A stretch of 64,000 bases of DNA from assembly GCA_008364785.1 (NCBI GenBank), contig VTTJ01000005.1:186001-250000 (forward strand). Direction: 5' to 3'. Source of the DNA: Bacillus sp. BGMRC 2118. GTDB taxonomy: Bacteria > Bacillota > Bacilli > Bacillales > SA4. Within the stretch, counting starts at the first letter, position 1. Each line of letters starts with the position of its first letter. Shown piece by piece: positions 46,046 to 55,310 of this stretch. The notes beneath the pieces are model-generated. The model was not told where the DNA came from. It saw nothing but the letters and a program-made list of their open reading frames with translations, and searched no databases. Both the position numbers and the translations under genes were made by a program.

Positions 46046-46762
46046 TTAAGATCCCTCCTTCGCGCTATCTGGTTCCATATGTTTAATCCGTATTGTATCA
46101 TCGTATGCCGGAATCATAATATGATTGGTCGGAGAAGAAATCTGAAGCTTTAGCCCTTCAATTTCAAATTCAAAGTGTATGGATTCTGAGGCAACCATTC
46201 TCTTATACAGTCGATCTACATCCTCAGAAATAACCTTAACTTCAACGGGTACATCCGGAATCCTTGTATTATTAATATTGGTATTGCCATTTACATCTCT
46301 TATAGCTGAAGTATTCACATACCTTTGCTCACTTACAGCAATATGTTTTGCACCATTAATATTTAATTCATTAATCAGCTTTCTCAACAAGTCAGCAGAT
46401 ATTTGTGGACTTGGCTGGCCTAAAATTGGCTCTTCAAACATATTTTGTATCGTAATCGTCATCCCAGGACCCGAGACATCTGTTAACCCTGCTTCTTCCT
46501 TTAACTCCTGCAGATTTTCCCGTAATGTTACTTCTTGACTTTGTCTTCTTTTTGACTCATAGTTTTCGATTGTTTGTTCATACTTTCGAATTTCTCGATG
46601 CAGATTGGCTTGTTCTTCTAATTCAACTTTAATTGCTTCTCTTAATTCCCAAGCATCTCTTGTATCTCTTACAATCGGTTCATTAGTAGTTTGAAATTGA
46701 ATAGCAAGCATAAATCCTACTAATAACGTTATAAATGTAAAAATAACTGTACCTTTCTTCAA
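46046..46762 (-). CDS. ylxX: DUF881 protein YlxX
   Basis: 238 aa. One N-terminal membrane helix (VIFTFITLLVGFMLAIQF), a coiled coil (about 45-90), then the DUF881 domain (GPGMTITIQNM, LRKLINELNINGAKHIAVSEQRYVNTSAIRDV). It starts at TTG 46762 with AGGTGG six bases upstream. Paralog and neighbour of ylxW. Function unknown; conserved in the division cluster. Confidence 0.88.
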   Translation of the reverse strand: MKKGTVIFTFITLLVGFMLAIQFQTTNEPIVRDTRDAWELREAIKVELEEQANLHREIRKYEQTIENYESKRRQSQEVTLRENLQELKEEAGLTDVSGPGMTITIQNMFEEPILGQPSPQISADLLRKLINELNINGAKHIAVSEQRYVNTSAIRDVNGNTNINNTRIPDVPVEVKVISEDVDRLYKRMVASESIHFEFEIEGLKLQISSPTNHIMIPAYDDTIRIKHMEPDSAKEGS

Positions 46763-46791
46763 TCAGGACCACCTACAAATTCCACTAAATT

Positions 46792-47496
46792 CTATTCTCT
46801 TCCTAGTAATGGATCTAATACAATTTGCTGTTTCTTTTCAATTTTCACGTTAACATTTTCACTTACAAGCTGATCCTTTATTCCACCTGTTATATTAAGT
46901 GCACCGTCCAGAACATTAGGATCTCCTATTGCGGAGACAACAAATGGGGCAGGATGCTGTGTTCCATCTACACTAACAACTGGCCCAATACACAAAATAA
47001 AGGAATTATGGAAAATGCGTTGACCATTTATTGCAATTGCATTTGCACCAGAAACTAACAGTTCATTTATGACACTTTGAATATGTCTTTCGTGAACAAT
47101 ATAATTATTTACATTTGCCTGATCTGGTACGTAAGAGGAATCAGCAAGGGTAACTTCAATACCTTTTCCTTTAACCTTCACTTCCCCTACATACATTCTC
47201 AACTTTTCCACGTCTTCAACTAAATTAAATAAGACCTTTTCTTCGTCTGCTAAATTTTCCTCCAGTTTACGAACTCGTTCTTGTTTTTGGAATAGTTCTT
47301 GTTGAAGATTTCGGTTAATTTCTTCTTGACTAATGAGTGTGTTTCGATATTCAAATTCTCTCTGCCATTGCTTGTCCGTTAGTACATGCTCTTCTTGATT
47401 TTCTGTTTTCGTTAACTGATAGGAAAAGGAAATCATAAATCCAAGTACTAAACAAACAAAGGACAAGATTACATACTTACCCTTCAGCTTCATCAT
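46792..47496 (-). CDS. ylxW: DUF881 protein YlxW
   Basis: 234 aa. N-terminal membrane helix (YVILSFVCLVLGFMISFSY), coiled coil (about 35-90), and a DUF881 domain (GKGIEVTLADSSYVP, NNYIVHERHIQSVINELLVSGANAIAINGQRI). ATG 47496 overlaps the divIB stop as ATGA. Likely topology: N-in, domain outside. Confidence 0.88.
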   Translation of the reverse strand: MMKLKGKYVILSFVCLVLGFMISFSYQLTKTENQEEHVLTDKQWQREFEYRNTLISQEEINRNLQQELFQKQERVRKLEENLADEEKVLFNLVEDVEKLRMYVGEVKVKGKGIEVTLADSSYVPDQANVNNYIVHERHIQSVINELLVSGANAIAINGQRIFHNSFILCIGPVVSVDGTQHPAPFVVSAIGDPNVLDGALNITGGIKDQLVSENVNVKIEKKQQIVLDPLLGRE

Positions 47497-48314
47497 TGGT
47501 TTTCATCTTCCTCATTTTCATCTACAGATTCTGTTTCGTTAGTTGTCGTTGATTCTTCGGTTGCAGGCTGCTCATATGATTCAAAATAATAGGCAACCTC
47601 CATATGAATCACTCCTCTTAATTCTGGGTCTAACTGGTTTACAATCGCAGGATACGCACTCATCTTTTGGGCAAAGTCTGTAATCGTTGCACTCACTTCA
47701 CGACCATCATTCATAAACAATGTAATATGCAATGAGTCCGCATCCTCTGGCGTATGGTGAATTTCAGAAATAGAATTTACAATTGCAGGTGTTAGTTTTG
47801 ACAGCTCCGATGCCATCTCTTGTAATTCCTCACCTGGTTTCCAATCCATTAAGATTGGGGCATCCGAAGGAAATGATGTACTTTCACTTGATTTCAATAC
47901 ATTTCCATTTTCTAAGATTGGAAAATACTTCCCCTCATTGATGGCATAAGCAACCCGTTTCATTTCCGAGACTACGATTTCTACTGAATTGGGTAGCTTT
48001 CGTTCGATTGTGACACTTTTAATTTGTTCGTTCTTCATTATTTTATCTTTTATTAAATCGTTATCTAAATTCCAGAAGCTTGTCTGATTCGTAATGTCAG
48101 ACAGCGATACGATTTCTTCACTATGTACATGAACATTCCCTCTCACTTCAACATGATTCACATGACTAAGAGGTGATTGGAGATACAAGATCCCGATTAT
48201 TAATAGAAAAAATATAGACACATAAAAAATGAGTCTCCGATTTGCCTTTTGTCTTCTCTGCTGCTTAAGCTTCGGAATTCGATCTTCCAGTGTAAGGACT
48301 TTCCCGTTCTCCAT
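47493..48314 (-). CDS. divIB: DivIB (FtsQ), septal division protein
   Basis: Bitopic divisome protein acting with FtsL and DivIC. 273 aa: basic cytoplasmic tail, membrane helix (LIFYVSIFFLLIIGILYL), extracellular POTRA domain (about 47-115: VNHVEVRGNVHVHSEEIVSLSDI) and beta domain, and an acidic C-terminal tail. ATG 48314 is chosen with AGGTGG eight bases upstream; an in-frame GTG 12 bases earlier overlaps that site. Confidence 0.93.
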   Translation of the reverse strand: MENGKVLTLEDRIPKLKQQRRQKANRRLIFYVSIFFLLIIGILYLQSPLSHVNHVEVRGNVHVHSEEIVSLSDITNQTSFWNLDNDLIKDKIMKNEQIKSVTIERKLPNSVEIVVSEMKRVAYAINEGKYFPILENGNVLKSSESTSFPSDAPILMDWKPGEELQEMASELSKLTPAIVNSISEIHHTPEDADSLHITLFMNDGREVSATITDFAQKMSAYPAIVNQLDPELRGVIHMEVAYYFESYEQPATEESTTTNETESVDENEEDENQ

Positions 48315-48381
48315 TTGTTCATCCACCTAAAATATATTATTGTTCAACTTAAATCAGATCTATATATTGATTTATTTAGCT

Positions 48382-48416
48382 AAAATAAACGGCATTGTTA
48401 GTATGCCGTTTATTTT
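48382..48416 (-). terminator. Hairpin terminator between murB and divIB
   Basis: A perfect 14-bp stem (AAAATAAACGGCAT / ATGCCGTTTATTTT) with a 7-base loop; T-rich on the minus strand. It should separate murB from divIB transcription. Confidence 0.8.
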
Positions 48417-48460
48417 CATTACCATTATTAAATTATAGCACAATACTGTATGAAAATGGA

Positions 48461-49369
48461 TTATTTTCGTCCAATTATTTCTACTTCCGTATGAAGCTCT
48501 ACATGATATTTTTCAAGGATTGTTTTTTGAATATATTGTATTAAATCCAACACATCTTTTGCCGTTGCATGATTTGCATTCACAATAAAATTCCCGTGCA
48601 TTTCTGATACTTGTGCTCCACCAATTTGAAATCCTTTTAGTCCTGCTTCTTCAATTAATTGTCCTGCATATTGAGGAAGAGGATTCCTAAATATGCTACC
48701 TGCACAAGGATAATTCCACGGTTGTGTTTCTCGTCTATAATCCTTATTCTTCTTTAACTCTGCCTTAATTTCATCCGCATTACCCTTTGTTAGTTTTAAT
48801 ACAGCAGCAACACAAATACCTGGTCTTTCCTTTTGCAGGACAGACGTACGATAGGAATAGTTCATCTGTTCGTTTGTTAGCCATTCGAACGATCCATCCT
48901 CAAATAAAATATATGCCTTTTCTAAAATTTGAGAGAAGTCAGACCGGTGTGCACCTGCATTCATGTATACCGCTCCACCAATTGATCCTGGTATACCGGC
49001 TGAAAATTCTAATCCGGATAGGCCTTTTCTCGATAGTACAGTTGCTAATTTTACAAGAGGATACCCACCACCAACTGTTACTTCTGTATCATTTATTTCA
49101 AGTGAATCTAACCCTTCACCCAGTTTAATGACTACTCCTTCAATACCTTTATCTGACACAAGTAAATTAGATCCTCTACCTATTGCTCTCCAATTCACAC
49201 CAAGTTCTTTCACGAGTTGTATGGTCGTTTCTAATCCTTCAATAGTTGATGGTTCAACCAATATATCGGCAGGTCCACCAATTTTCATCGTAGTATGGTT
49301 TGCTAATTTTTCTCCTATTAAAACTTTACCAACGTTTGCTTCCTGAAGCCTACTAGCTAATTTCTCCAT
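48461..49369 (-). CDS. murB: UDP-N-acetylenolpyruvoylglucosamine reductase
   Basis: FAD enzyme reducing UDP-GlcNAc-enolpyruvate to UDP-MurNAc. 302 aa, type II short form; [32 protein letters not shown] (FAD binding), [28 protein letters not shown] and [20 protein letters not shown] 49369 has TAGGAGG upstream. In B. subtilis murG precedes it; here a 389-bp gap does. Confidence 0.96.
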   Translation of the reverse strand: MEKLASRLQEANVGKVLIGEKLANHTTMKIGGPADILVEPSTIEGLETTIQLVKELGVNWRAIGRGSNLLVSDKGIEGVVIKLGEGLDSLEINDTEVTVGGGYPLVKLATVLSRKGLSGLEFSAGIPGSIGGAVYMNAGAHRSDFSQILEKAYILFEDGSFEWLTNEQMNYSYRTSVLQKERPGICVAAVLKLTKGNADEIKAELKKNKDYRRETQPWNYPCAGSIFRNPLPQYAGQLIEEAGLKGFQIGGAQVSEMHGNFIVNANHATAKDVLDLIQYIQKTILEKYHVELHTEVEIIGRK

Positions 49370-49454
49370 GCCTGACCTCCTAGTCTCAAGATGTCTATTA
49401 CCTATAATATGCAGCCACCTGGGCGAATGTACTTTTTATTACGTCTATTAATAT

Positions 49455-49612
49455 GGCTGTTTTCGTATAGATTGTTGCTTTGGATAAGTATCTCAAAAGC
49501 CAGAATTTCACCTTAGTATCTAGGTACTTCTACATAAAGAGAGTTGCTCTCTTCTAATCCTACCTCGATTTCCTTCAAAAACTGGTTATAGTTTTAGAAT
49601 CGAGCAACAGCC
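49455..49612 (+). repeat. Dispersed intergenic repeat, copy C, with short terminal inverted repeat
   Basis: 158 bp, starting GGCTGTT and ending AACAGCC (7-bp perfect inverted termini). An internal hairpin AAGAGAG-TTG-CTCTCTT is perfect in this copy and decayed in A and B. Shares long blocks with copy A (TTTTCGTATAGATTGTTGCT, ACCTTAGTATCTAGG) and with copy B. Confidence 0.75.
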
Positions 49613-49726
49613 ATTAATAAACGTGGTTACTATAATTTATCATACTTTTCTATATCACTTTATCATAATGTATCTATTGAAATGAAGTAAAAACTATAGG
49701 TTAGAGAAAAACTCTATAAATAATAG

Positions 49727-49753
49727 AAAACCCTGCAAATGAACAGGGTTTTT
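49727..49753 (-). terminator. Terminator after spoVE
   Basis: An 8-9-bp stem (AAACCCTG / CAGGGTTT) with a 7-base loop, on the minus strand followed by TTTTC then AT-rich sequence; 6 bp after the spoVE stop. Confidence 0.75.
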
Positions 49754-49758
49754 AAGAT

Positions 49759-50859
49759 TTAATATCTTGCATATCTACTAATATTCAGCAATACCCCGAC
49801 AGCCATCAACATGAGCGTTAAGGAAGAACCACCATAACTTAAGAAAGGAAGTGTAATTCCTGTAACAGGCATTAATCCAATAACAACACCGATATTAATA
49901 ACCACTTGGATGGCGATCATAGAGATAATTCCGATTGCCAGGAAGCTTCCAAACAAATCTGGAGCACCTAACGCAATTCGCACACCTCTCCATAATAGTA
50001 AGGCAAATAATAAGATAACAAGAGAACCACCGATAAATCCTAGCTCTTCTGCCAGTATGGCAAAGATAAAATCTGTTTGTGGTTCTGGTAAATAGAAAAA
50101 CTTTTGCCTGCTTTTTCCTAGTCCGAGACCAAGCAGTCCCCCAGGACCTATTGCATACAGGGATTGAATAATTTGAAATCCACTTCCTAACGGATCTTGC
50201 CAAGGATCAAGGAAAGAAGTGATTCGTTTTATTCGGTATGGCGCAGATGCTATCAAGGCCACGAAACCTAATACACCGATTAAGCCTAAGCCCGCAAAAT
50301 GAAGAATTCTTCCTCCTGCAACAAAAATCATGACCATACATGTACCGACCATAACCGTTCCTGTTCCTAAATCAGGTTGAAGCATAATCATTCCAAAAGC
50401 GAAGAACACTAATGATAAAGAAGGAATAAGGCCTTTTTTCAATGAAGTTATTTTCTTTTGATTTTCAGACAAGTATTTTGCTAGAAATGCAATCATGGCA
50501 ATCTTCATAAATTCTGAGGGTTGAATAGAGAAAGCACCAACTCCTATCCAACTTCTCGCTCCACCACGAACTAAACCAACACCTGGTATTAGAACGAGTA
50601 CTAACAAAATAAAACAAATGATTAAGACTACTTTAGACCACGTTCTCCACGTCCAATAGTCAATATTCATAATAAAAAACATTGCTATTACACCTAATCC
50701 CGCAAAAAGAAGCTGTCTTTTTGCAAAGAAGAATGAGTCCTCAAATTTATACGTAGCCCAAGCTGCACTTGCACTGTAAACCATGATCATCCCCACCGCT
50801 AGCAGCATAAGTGTGATGAATACTAATAAAAAATCAGGAGTAGATTTCTTCGTCGGCAA
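49759..50859 (-). CDS. spoVE: SpoVE, SEDS peptidoglycan glycosyltransferase (spore cortex)
   Basis: RodA/FtsW-family polymerase that makes spore cortex peptidoglycan with SpoVD. 366 aa, ten membrane segments; SWIGVGAFSIQPSEFMK, QPDLGTGTVMVGTCMVM (catalytic Asp region), PEPQTDFIFAILAEELGFIGG, TGITLPFLSYGGSSL. TTG 50859 (product MPTKKSTPDF) has GAGGTG seven bases upstream and matches the B. subtilis start and length; the frame is open 13 codons earlier. Confidence 0.93.
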   Translation of the reverse strand: MPTKKSTPDFLLVFITLMLLAVGMIMVYSASAAWATYKFEDSFFFAKRQLLFAGLGVIAMFFIMNIDYWTWRTWSKVVLIICFILLVLVLIPGVGLVRGGARSWIGVGAFSIQPSEFMKIAMIAFLAKYLSENQKKITSLKKGLIPSLSLVFFAFGMIMLQPDLGTGTVMVGTCMVMIFVAGGRILHFAGLGLIGVLGFVALIASAPYRIKRITSFLDPWQDPLGSGFQIIQSLYAIGPGGLLGLGLGKSRQKFFYLPEPQTDFIFAILAEELGFIGGSLVILLFALLLWRGVRIALGAPDLFGSFLAIGIISMIAIQVVINIGVVIGLMPVTGITLPFLSYGGSSLTLMLMAVGVLLNISRYARY

Positions 50860-50948
50860 TGGGATACACCTCAACTTTTGAATTAAGGGCAGATTCAATT
50901 GCTTTAGTAGGTTATGAAACCACTTGTCTAAAGAAAACGTCCAAGCCC

Positions 50949-52301
50949 TTACTTCAGTTTATGCACGGCATCCGTAAAAATGTCTCCTCTTACCTCAAAT
51001 GTTTTATATTGGTCCCAACTAGCACACGCTGGTGATAATAAAATCACATCATTTGGATTTGAAAGCTTGTAGGCGACAGGTACCGCTTTTTCCACATTAT
51101 CGACATGTTCAATCGTTTTAATTCCTGCAATTCTTGCAATTCCCATTAATTTTTCTGCTGTTTGCCCAAATGTAACGAGAGCCTTTACGTTTTTCATGTA
51201 CGGAAGAAGCTCATCAAATTCATTTCCTCTGTCTAGTCCGCCGGCAAGTAAAATAATAGGCTGTGTAAATGCTGAGAGCGCTTTTGAGGTAGCTAATATA
51301 TTTGTTGCTTTTGAATCATTATAGAAGTCTCTTTCATTAACACTACCAATAAATTGCAGACGATGTTTTACACCAGTAAACGTGCGTAAAACATGAACGA
51401 TTGCCTCATTATCTACACCAATTAACTTACATACGGCAACAGCAGCAAGGATATTTTCTAAGTTATGTTCTCCTGGCAGTGCGATATCCTGCACATCAAT
51501 TATTCCTTCACCTTTGAACTGTAGTTGATTTCCACTAATACATGTACCTTCTATGAGCTCTTGTTTGGTTGAGAAGTATACTTTTGTTGCTTTACTTTGT
51601 ACTGCAAATCTCATTACTTCTTGATCATCTGCATTCACGACTGCAAAATCATTTTCTGTCTGTCCTCGAAAAATATTTGCCTTTGCTTTTCCATATTCTT
51701 CTCTTGTTCCATGATAATCAAGATGCGCTTCGAACAGATTAAGAAACACTGAAATAACTGGTTTAAATTCTTGAACACCCATTAATTGAAATGAAGACAA
51801 CTCAGTTACAATATAATTGTCTCTTTTTGCTTCTTGAGCTACTTCACACGCTACTGTACCAATATTTCCAGCAATTAAAGGTTTTTTCTTTCCTATCTTC
51901 AGCATCTCATAAATTAAAGTAGTTGTCGTCGTTTTACCATTTGATCCTGTAATACCAATAAAAGGAGCTTCCGATATTTGATAAGCTAGTTCAACTTCTG
52001 TAAGAATTGGAATTTGAAGTGTACTTGCCTTTTGTAAGAGAGGATTTGAGTATGGTATACCCGGATTTTTTATAATGGCGAAAAGTTTTTCATCTACCAG
52101 CTCTAATGGATGAGAGCCACATACAACATGAATTCCTAATTCCACAAGCAACCTGGCTGTTTCATTCTCTTCTAACGGCTTCATGTCATTCACAGTTACA
52201 TTCGCCCCAAGTCCATGAAGAAGCTTAGCCGCAGCAAATCCGCTCTTGGCTAAGCCTAAAACTAAAACATTTTTATTTTCATAGTTAGTAATCTTTTTCA
52301 C
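50949..52301 (-). CDS. murD: UDP-N-acetylmuramoylalanine--D-glutamate ligase
   Basis: Adds D-Glu to UDP-MurNAc-L-Ala. 450 aa; N-terminal UDP-binding domain ([16 protein letters not shown]), ATP P-loop [14 protein letters not shown] (about 115), [13 protein letters not shown], and C-terminal [25 protein letters not shown] 52301 directly follows the mraY stop with GAGGTG upstream. Confidence 0.96.
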   Translation of the reverse strand: MKKITNYENKNVLVLGLAKSGFAAAKLLHGLGANVTVNDMKPLEENETARLLVELGIHVVCGSHPLELVDEKLFAIIKNPGIPYSNPLLQKASTLQIPILTEVELAYQISEAPFIGITGSNGKTTTTTLIYEMLKIGKKKPLIAGNIGTVACEVAQEAKRDNYIVTELSSFQLMGVQEFKPVISVFLNLFEAHLDYHGTREEYGKAKANIFRGQTENDFAVVNADDQEVMRFAVQSKATKVYFSTKQELIEGTCISGNQLQFKGEGIIDVQDIALPGEHNLENILAAVAVCKLIGVDNEAIVHVLRTFTGVKHRLQFIGSVNERDFYNDSKATNILATSKALSAFTQPIILLAGGLDRGNEFDELLPYMKNVKALVTFGQTAEKLMGIARIAGIKTIEHVDNVEKAVPVAYKLSNPNDVILLSPACASWDQYKTFEVRGDIFTDAVHKLK

Positions 52302-53276
52302 TTACATCCACACCTCAATATAGATTCCAATCACTGCAAACAGTAATCCTACTGTCCAGAAGGTTGCCACTACCCTCCACTCAGACCATCCTACTAATTC
52401 ATAATGATGATGAAGAGGGCTCATCTTAAAAACTCTTTTCCCTGTCGTTTTAAATGAGATTACCTGAATAATAACAGAAAGTGTTTCTAATACAAATATA
52501 CCACCTATAATCACAAGTAATATTTCAAGTTTCAACATAATGGCAATTGCCGCAATTGCTCCACCTAGTGCTAACGAACCTGTATCTCCCATAAATACTT
52601 TAGCAGGGTGTGCATTAAATACTAAAAAGCCTAGTACTGCTCCTACAACTGCTACTGAGAAGATGGCAACATCAAATTGAGACTGGTACCATGCAAGAAC
52701 AGCAAATGCGCCAAATGAAATGGCTGCAGATCCTGCTAATAAACCGTCTAATCCATCTGTTAAATTAACAGCATTAGATCCACCTACTAGCATAAATAAT
52801 AAGAATACAAAATAAAACCATCCTAAATCAAAGGATAATTCAGTCCCAGGTACTCGAACAACTGTTGAAAAGTCATGTTGAATAAAGATAATAAAGAAGA
52901 CAACGGCGATAATGATTTGCCCAATTAACTTCTGCTTTGAAGTTAATCCAAGATTTCTCTTCATGACAACCTTAATAAAGTCATCTAAAAATCCTAAAAG
53001 ACCATAACCAAGAGTTACAAACAATAACAGGAATACCTCTACTGATACATCTGAATATTTATTCGCAATAACCAGGGTAGTCACAGTTATAGAAAGTAAA
53101 ATCATGATTCCACCCATCGTTGGTGTACCTGTCTTCTTTTGGTGTGATTTCGGCCCTTCTTCTCGAATGCTCTGACCAAACTTTAATCGGCGTAAAAAAG
53201 GAATAAAGAAGGGTGAAAGAACAACTGATATTAAAAATCCTAATAATATGGTGTATAAAATAACTTGTTCTACCAT
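52302..53276 (-). CDS. mraY: MraY, phospho-N-acetylmuramoyl-pentapeptide transferase
   Basis: Makes lipid I from UDP-MurNAc-pentapeptide and undecaprenyl phosphate. 324 aa, ten membrane segments; [53 protein letters not shown] (catalytic Asp) and the [10 protein letters not shown] histidine motif. ATG 53276 overlaps the preceding MurF-like ORF by 7 bp and has GAGGAGGGG upstream. Confidence 0.97.
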   Translation of the reverse strand: MVEQVILYTILLGFLISVVLSPFFIPFLRRLKFGQSIREEGPKSHQKKTGTPTMGGIMILLSITVTTLVIANKYSDVSVEVFLLLFVTLGYGLLGFLDDFIKVVMKRNLGLTSKQKLIGQIIIAVVFFIIFIQHDFSTVVRVPGTELSFDLGWFYFVFLLFMLVGGSNAVNLTDGLDGLLAGSAAISFGAFAVLAWYQSQFDVAIFSVAVVGAVLGFLVFNAHPAKVFMGDTGSLALGGAIAAIAIMLKLEILLVIIGGIFVLETLSVIIQVISFKTTGKRVFKMSPLHHHYELVGWSEWRVVATFWTVGLLFAVIGIYIEVWM

Positions 53277-53755
53277 TGCTCTTCCCCTCCTTCCTCTTCT
53301 ATCAAGAGACTTGGAATCTCTTTTTTCATGAGAGTAGAAAGATTATACAATGTTTCCTCTATCTCCTTACTATAAATTTCACTATGTTTACATGTTATGG
53401 GTAATAAGAATTTAGTATGCACAGTTTCGTTCCCTTTCATAGAATACGTTTCAATATAATAATTTACGACCTTCTCTAAAGCATCCAGATAATTTTCAAC
53501 GAAAAAAACCGGAAAATGTGTTGGTAAATATCTAGGAACATTATCTCCTTTTTTCCAAAGAGTTCCTACTGCTCCGTTCGTTAGTGCTACTCCAAGGTCC
53601 TTAACATTTTTATCGTGGTCAAAGGACAGTGGAATAAACAGGCTTTTGGGTAAGACCACATCAGGATTAGTGGTTACTGACTGGAATGTAATACTCTCTA
53701 ATCCAATCCCCCTTTGCTCTTCAAAGATGTTTCTGACATCTTTTAATGTTAACAT
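53270..53755 (-). CDS. Mur-ligase N-terminal-domain-like protein (truncated MurF-like), function unknown
   Basis: 161 aa, in the dcw slot between murE and mraY where murF sits in many bacteria. The first 100 residues look like a MurF N-terminal UDP-sugar-binding domain: [14 protein letters not shown], a [16 protein letters not shown] segment (compare DSR-v-G-sLFvpl), [13 protein letters not shown] (compare A-GA), and [21 protein letters not shown] just where the domain normally ends. The ATP P-loop (GxxGKTT) and C-terminal domain are absent; a 60-residue tail ending in acidic residues follows. ATG 53755 has AAGGAGAG upstream and overlaps murE by 7 bp. No stop or frameshift. Relation to MurF is by eye. 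Confidence 0.7.
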   Translation of the reverse strand: MLTLKDVRNIFEEQRGIGLESITFQSVTTNPDVVLPKSLFIPLSFDHDKNVKDLGVALTNGAVGTLWKKGDNVPRYLPTHFPVFFVENYLDALEKVVNYYIETYSMKGNETVHTKFLLPITCKHSEIYSKEIEETLYNLSTLMKKEIPSLLIEEEGGEEQW

Positions 53756-55221
53756 TCTGTTAATCTCTCCTTTATTGCCTCTTTCGCAACTTCACGATCA
53801 TCAAAGTCAAAGACCTGATCCCCAATAATTTGATACGTTTCGTGACCCTTCCCTGCAATTAACACAATATCCTCTGGATTAGCGATATTGATTGCGTACT
53901 GTATCGCTTTCTCGCGATCAATAATAGTCGTATAGGCTTTACCTGTAACACCCGCCTCCATATCTTTCAATATTTGAACAGGGTCTTCTGAACGTGGGTT
54001 ATCAGAAGTGAAAATCGCCTGATCCGCTAAAGTGGCAGCAATGTTTGCCATAATAGGTCGTTTTGTTTTATCGCGGTCACCACCACATCCGGCAATCACA
54101 ATAACAGAACCTTTTGCAAATTCCTTTAAGGTCATTATCGCATTTTCAAGACTGTCAGGTGTATGAGCATAATCAACGATTACCGGAAAAGCCTGGCCTG
54201 CTTGAACAAGTTCAAATCTTCCAGGGACCCCTTCAATGTTCTGTAGACTATCCAGAATTACATCAATGGGAACTCTTGCAGCAACACATGTAGAGATTGC
54301 AGCTAGTATATTGTAAACATTAAATAATCCTAGTAATTGTATCTCAACGTCATACTGCTCACTATAGATTACAAGAGTAAAGGCTGTTCCGTTATTTGTC
54401 ATTTTAATATTTGAAGCCATTACATCACTGTGATTTTTTATCCCGTAAGTAATGACATGTGCTGCAGTGCTTCTTTTATATTCTTCTGTAGCTGCATCAT
54501 CATGATTTAATATCGCGAACTTCGGTTTATCCGAATTAAACGTGTTTCCTAATTGAGCAAATAGCAATCCTTTTGCTCTCTGATATTCAGCCATTGTACC
54601 ATGATAGTCTAGGTGGTCTTGTGTAAGATTCGTAAAAACAGCTATATCATAATCACATCCATGAACTCTACCCAAATCAAGAGCATGTGATGATACTTCC
54701 ATAATGGCTGTGTCTACCTGATATTCAACCATATTTGAAAAAGTCTTTTGTAGTGTCAAAGATTCTGGGGTTGTATTTTTCACTTCAAACGTTTGATCAC
54801 CAATTTTTGTATGTATCGTTCCAATTAGACCTGTCTTCTTACCAGCAGCATTCATAATTTTCTCGATCATATGGGTAGTTGAAGTTTTTCCGTTTGTACC
54901 AGTAATACCTATTAACTGCATTTTATGTGTGGGTTGCCCATAAAATGCATCTGCTAGAATAGCCATTGCTCGTTTTGTATCATTTACGTACACAACTGGA
55001 ACAGAAGTTTGAACAGGTACCTGTGCCAATATTGCAACAGCCCCATTTTGCACAGCTTGTGATACATAGTGGTGTCCATCTACCGTATATCCTTGAATAC
55101 ATATAAACAAGCTTCCTTGTTTTACTTCTCTAGAATCCATTTCAATAGAAGTGATGAGAGGATTATCTGTTAATTCATTGTTGTATGTAAGTAAGTGATT
55201 TAGTAATTTATCAAGTTTCAT
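53749..55221 (-). CDS. murE: MurE, UDP-MurNAc-tripeptide synthetase (meso-DAP)
   Basis: Adds meso-diaminopimelate to UDP-MurNAc-dipeptide. 490 aa; [18 protein letters not shown]-loop [14 protein letters not shown] (about 107-120), [20 protein letters not shown], and the DAP-specific SDNPRSEDP (about 400). Starts at ATG 55221 with a strong AGGAGG-type site. Preceded by a possible terminator after spoVD. Confidence 0.97.
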   Translation of the reverse strand: MKLDKLLNHLLTYNNELTDNPLITSIEMDSREVKQGSLFICIQGYTVDGHHYVSQAVQNGAVAILAQVPVQTSVPVVYVNDTKRAMAILADAFYGQPTHKMQLIGITGTNGKTSTTHMIEKIMNAAGKKTGLIGTIHTKIGDQTFEVKNTTPESLTLQKTFSNMVEYQVDTAIMEVSSHALDLGRVHGCDYDIAVFTNLTQDHLDYHGTMAEYQRAKGLLFAQLGNTFNSDKPKFAILNHDDAATEEYKRSTAAHVITYGIKNHSDVMASNIKMTNNGTAFTLVIYSEQYDVEIQLLGLFNVYNILAAISTCVAARVPIDVILDSLQNIEGVPGRFELVQAGQAFPVIVDYAHTPDSLENAIMTLKEFAKGSVIVIAGCGGDRDKTKRPIMANIAATLADQAIFTSDNPRSEDPVQILKDMEAGVTGKAYTTIIDREKAIQYAINIANPEDIVLIAGKGHETYQIIGDQVFDFDDREVAKEAIKERLTEC

Positions 55222-55282
55222 AAGAAATCCTCCTTTTAGAAAAAATAGTCCATCCTTATATATATTACATGATGTTTCCCAT

Positions 55283-55310
55283 AAAAAAAACCAAGGATTT
55301 TACTCCTCGG
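55283..55310 (-). terminator. Terminator or attenuator at the end of spoVD
   Basis: A 6-bp stem (CCGAGG / CCTTGG, one G-T pair) with an 8-base loop overlapping the spoVD stop, followed on the minus strand by eight T. It would reduce read-through from spoVD into murE. Confidence 0.6.

Larger units (their letters stand above)
49370..49758. other. Gap at the usual murG position
   Basis: Between spoVE and murB, where B. subtilis and most relatives carry murG. The stretch holds the spoVE terminator (49727-49753) and repeat copy C (49455-49612). No ORF or piece resembling MurG is seen on either strand. Confidence 0.75.
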
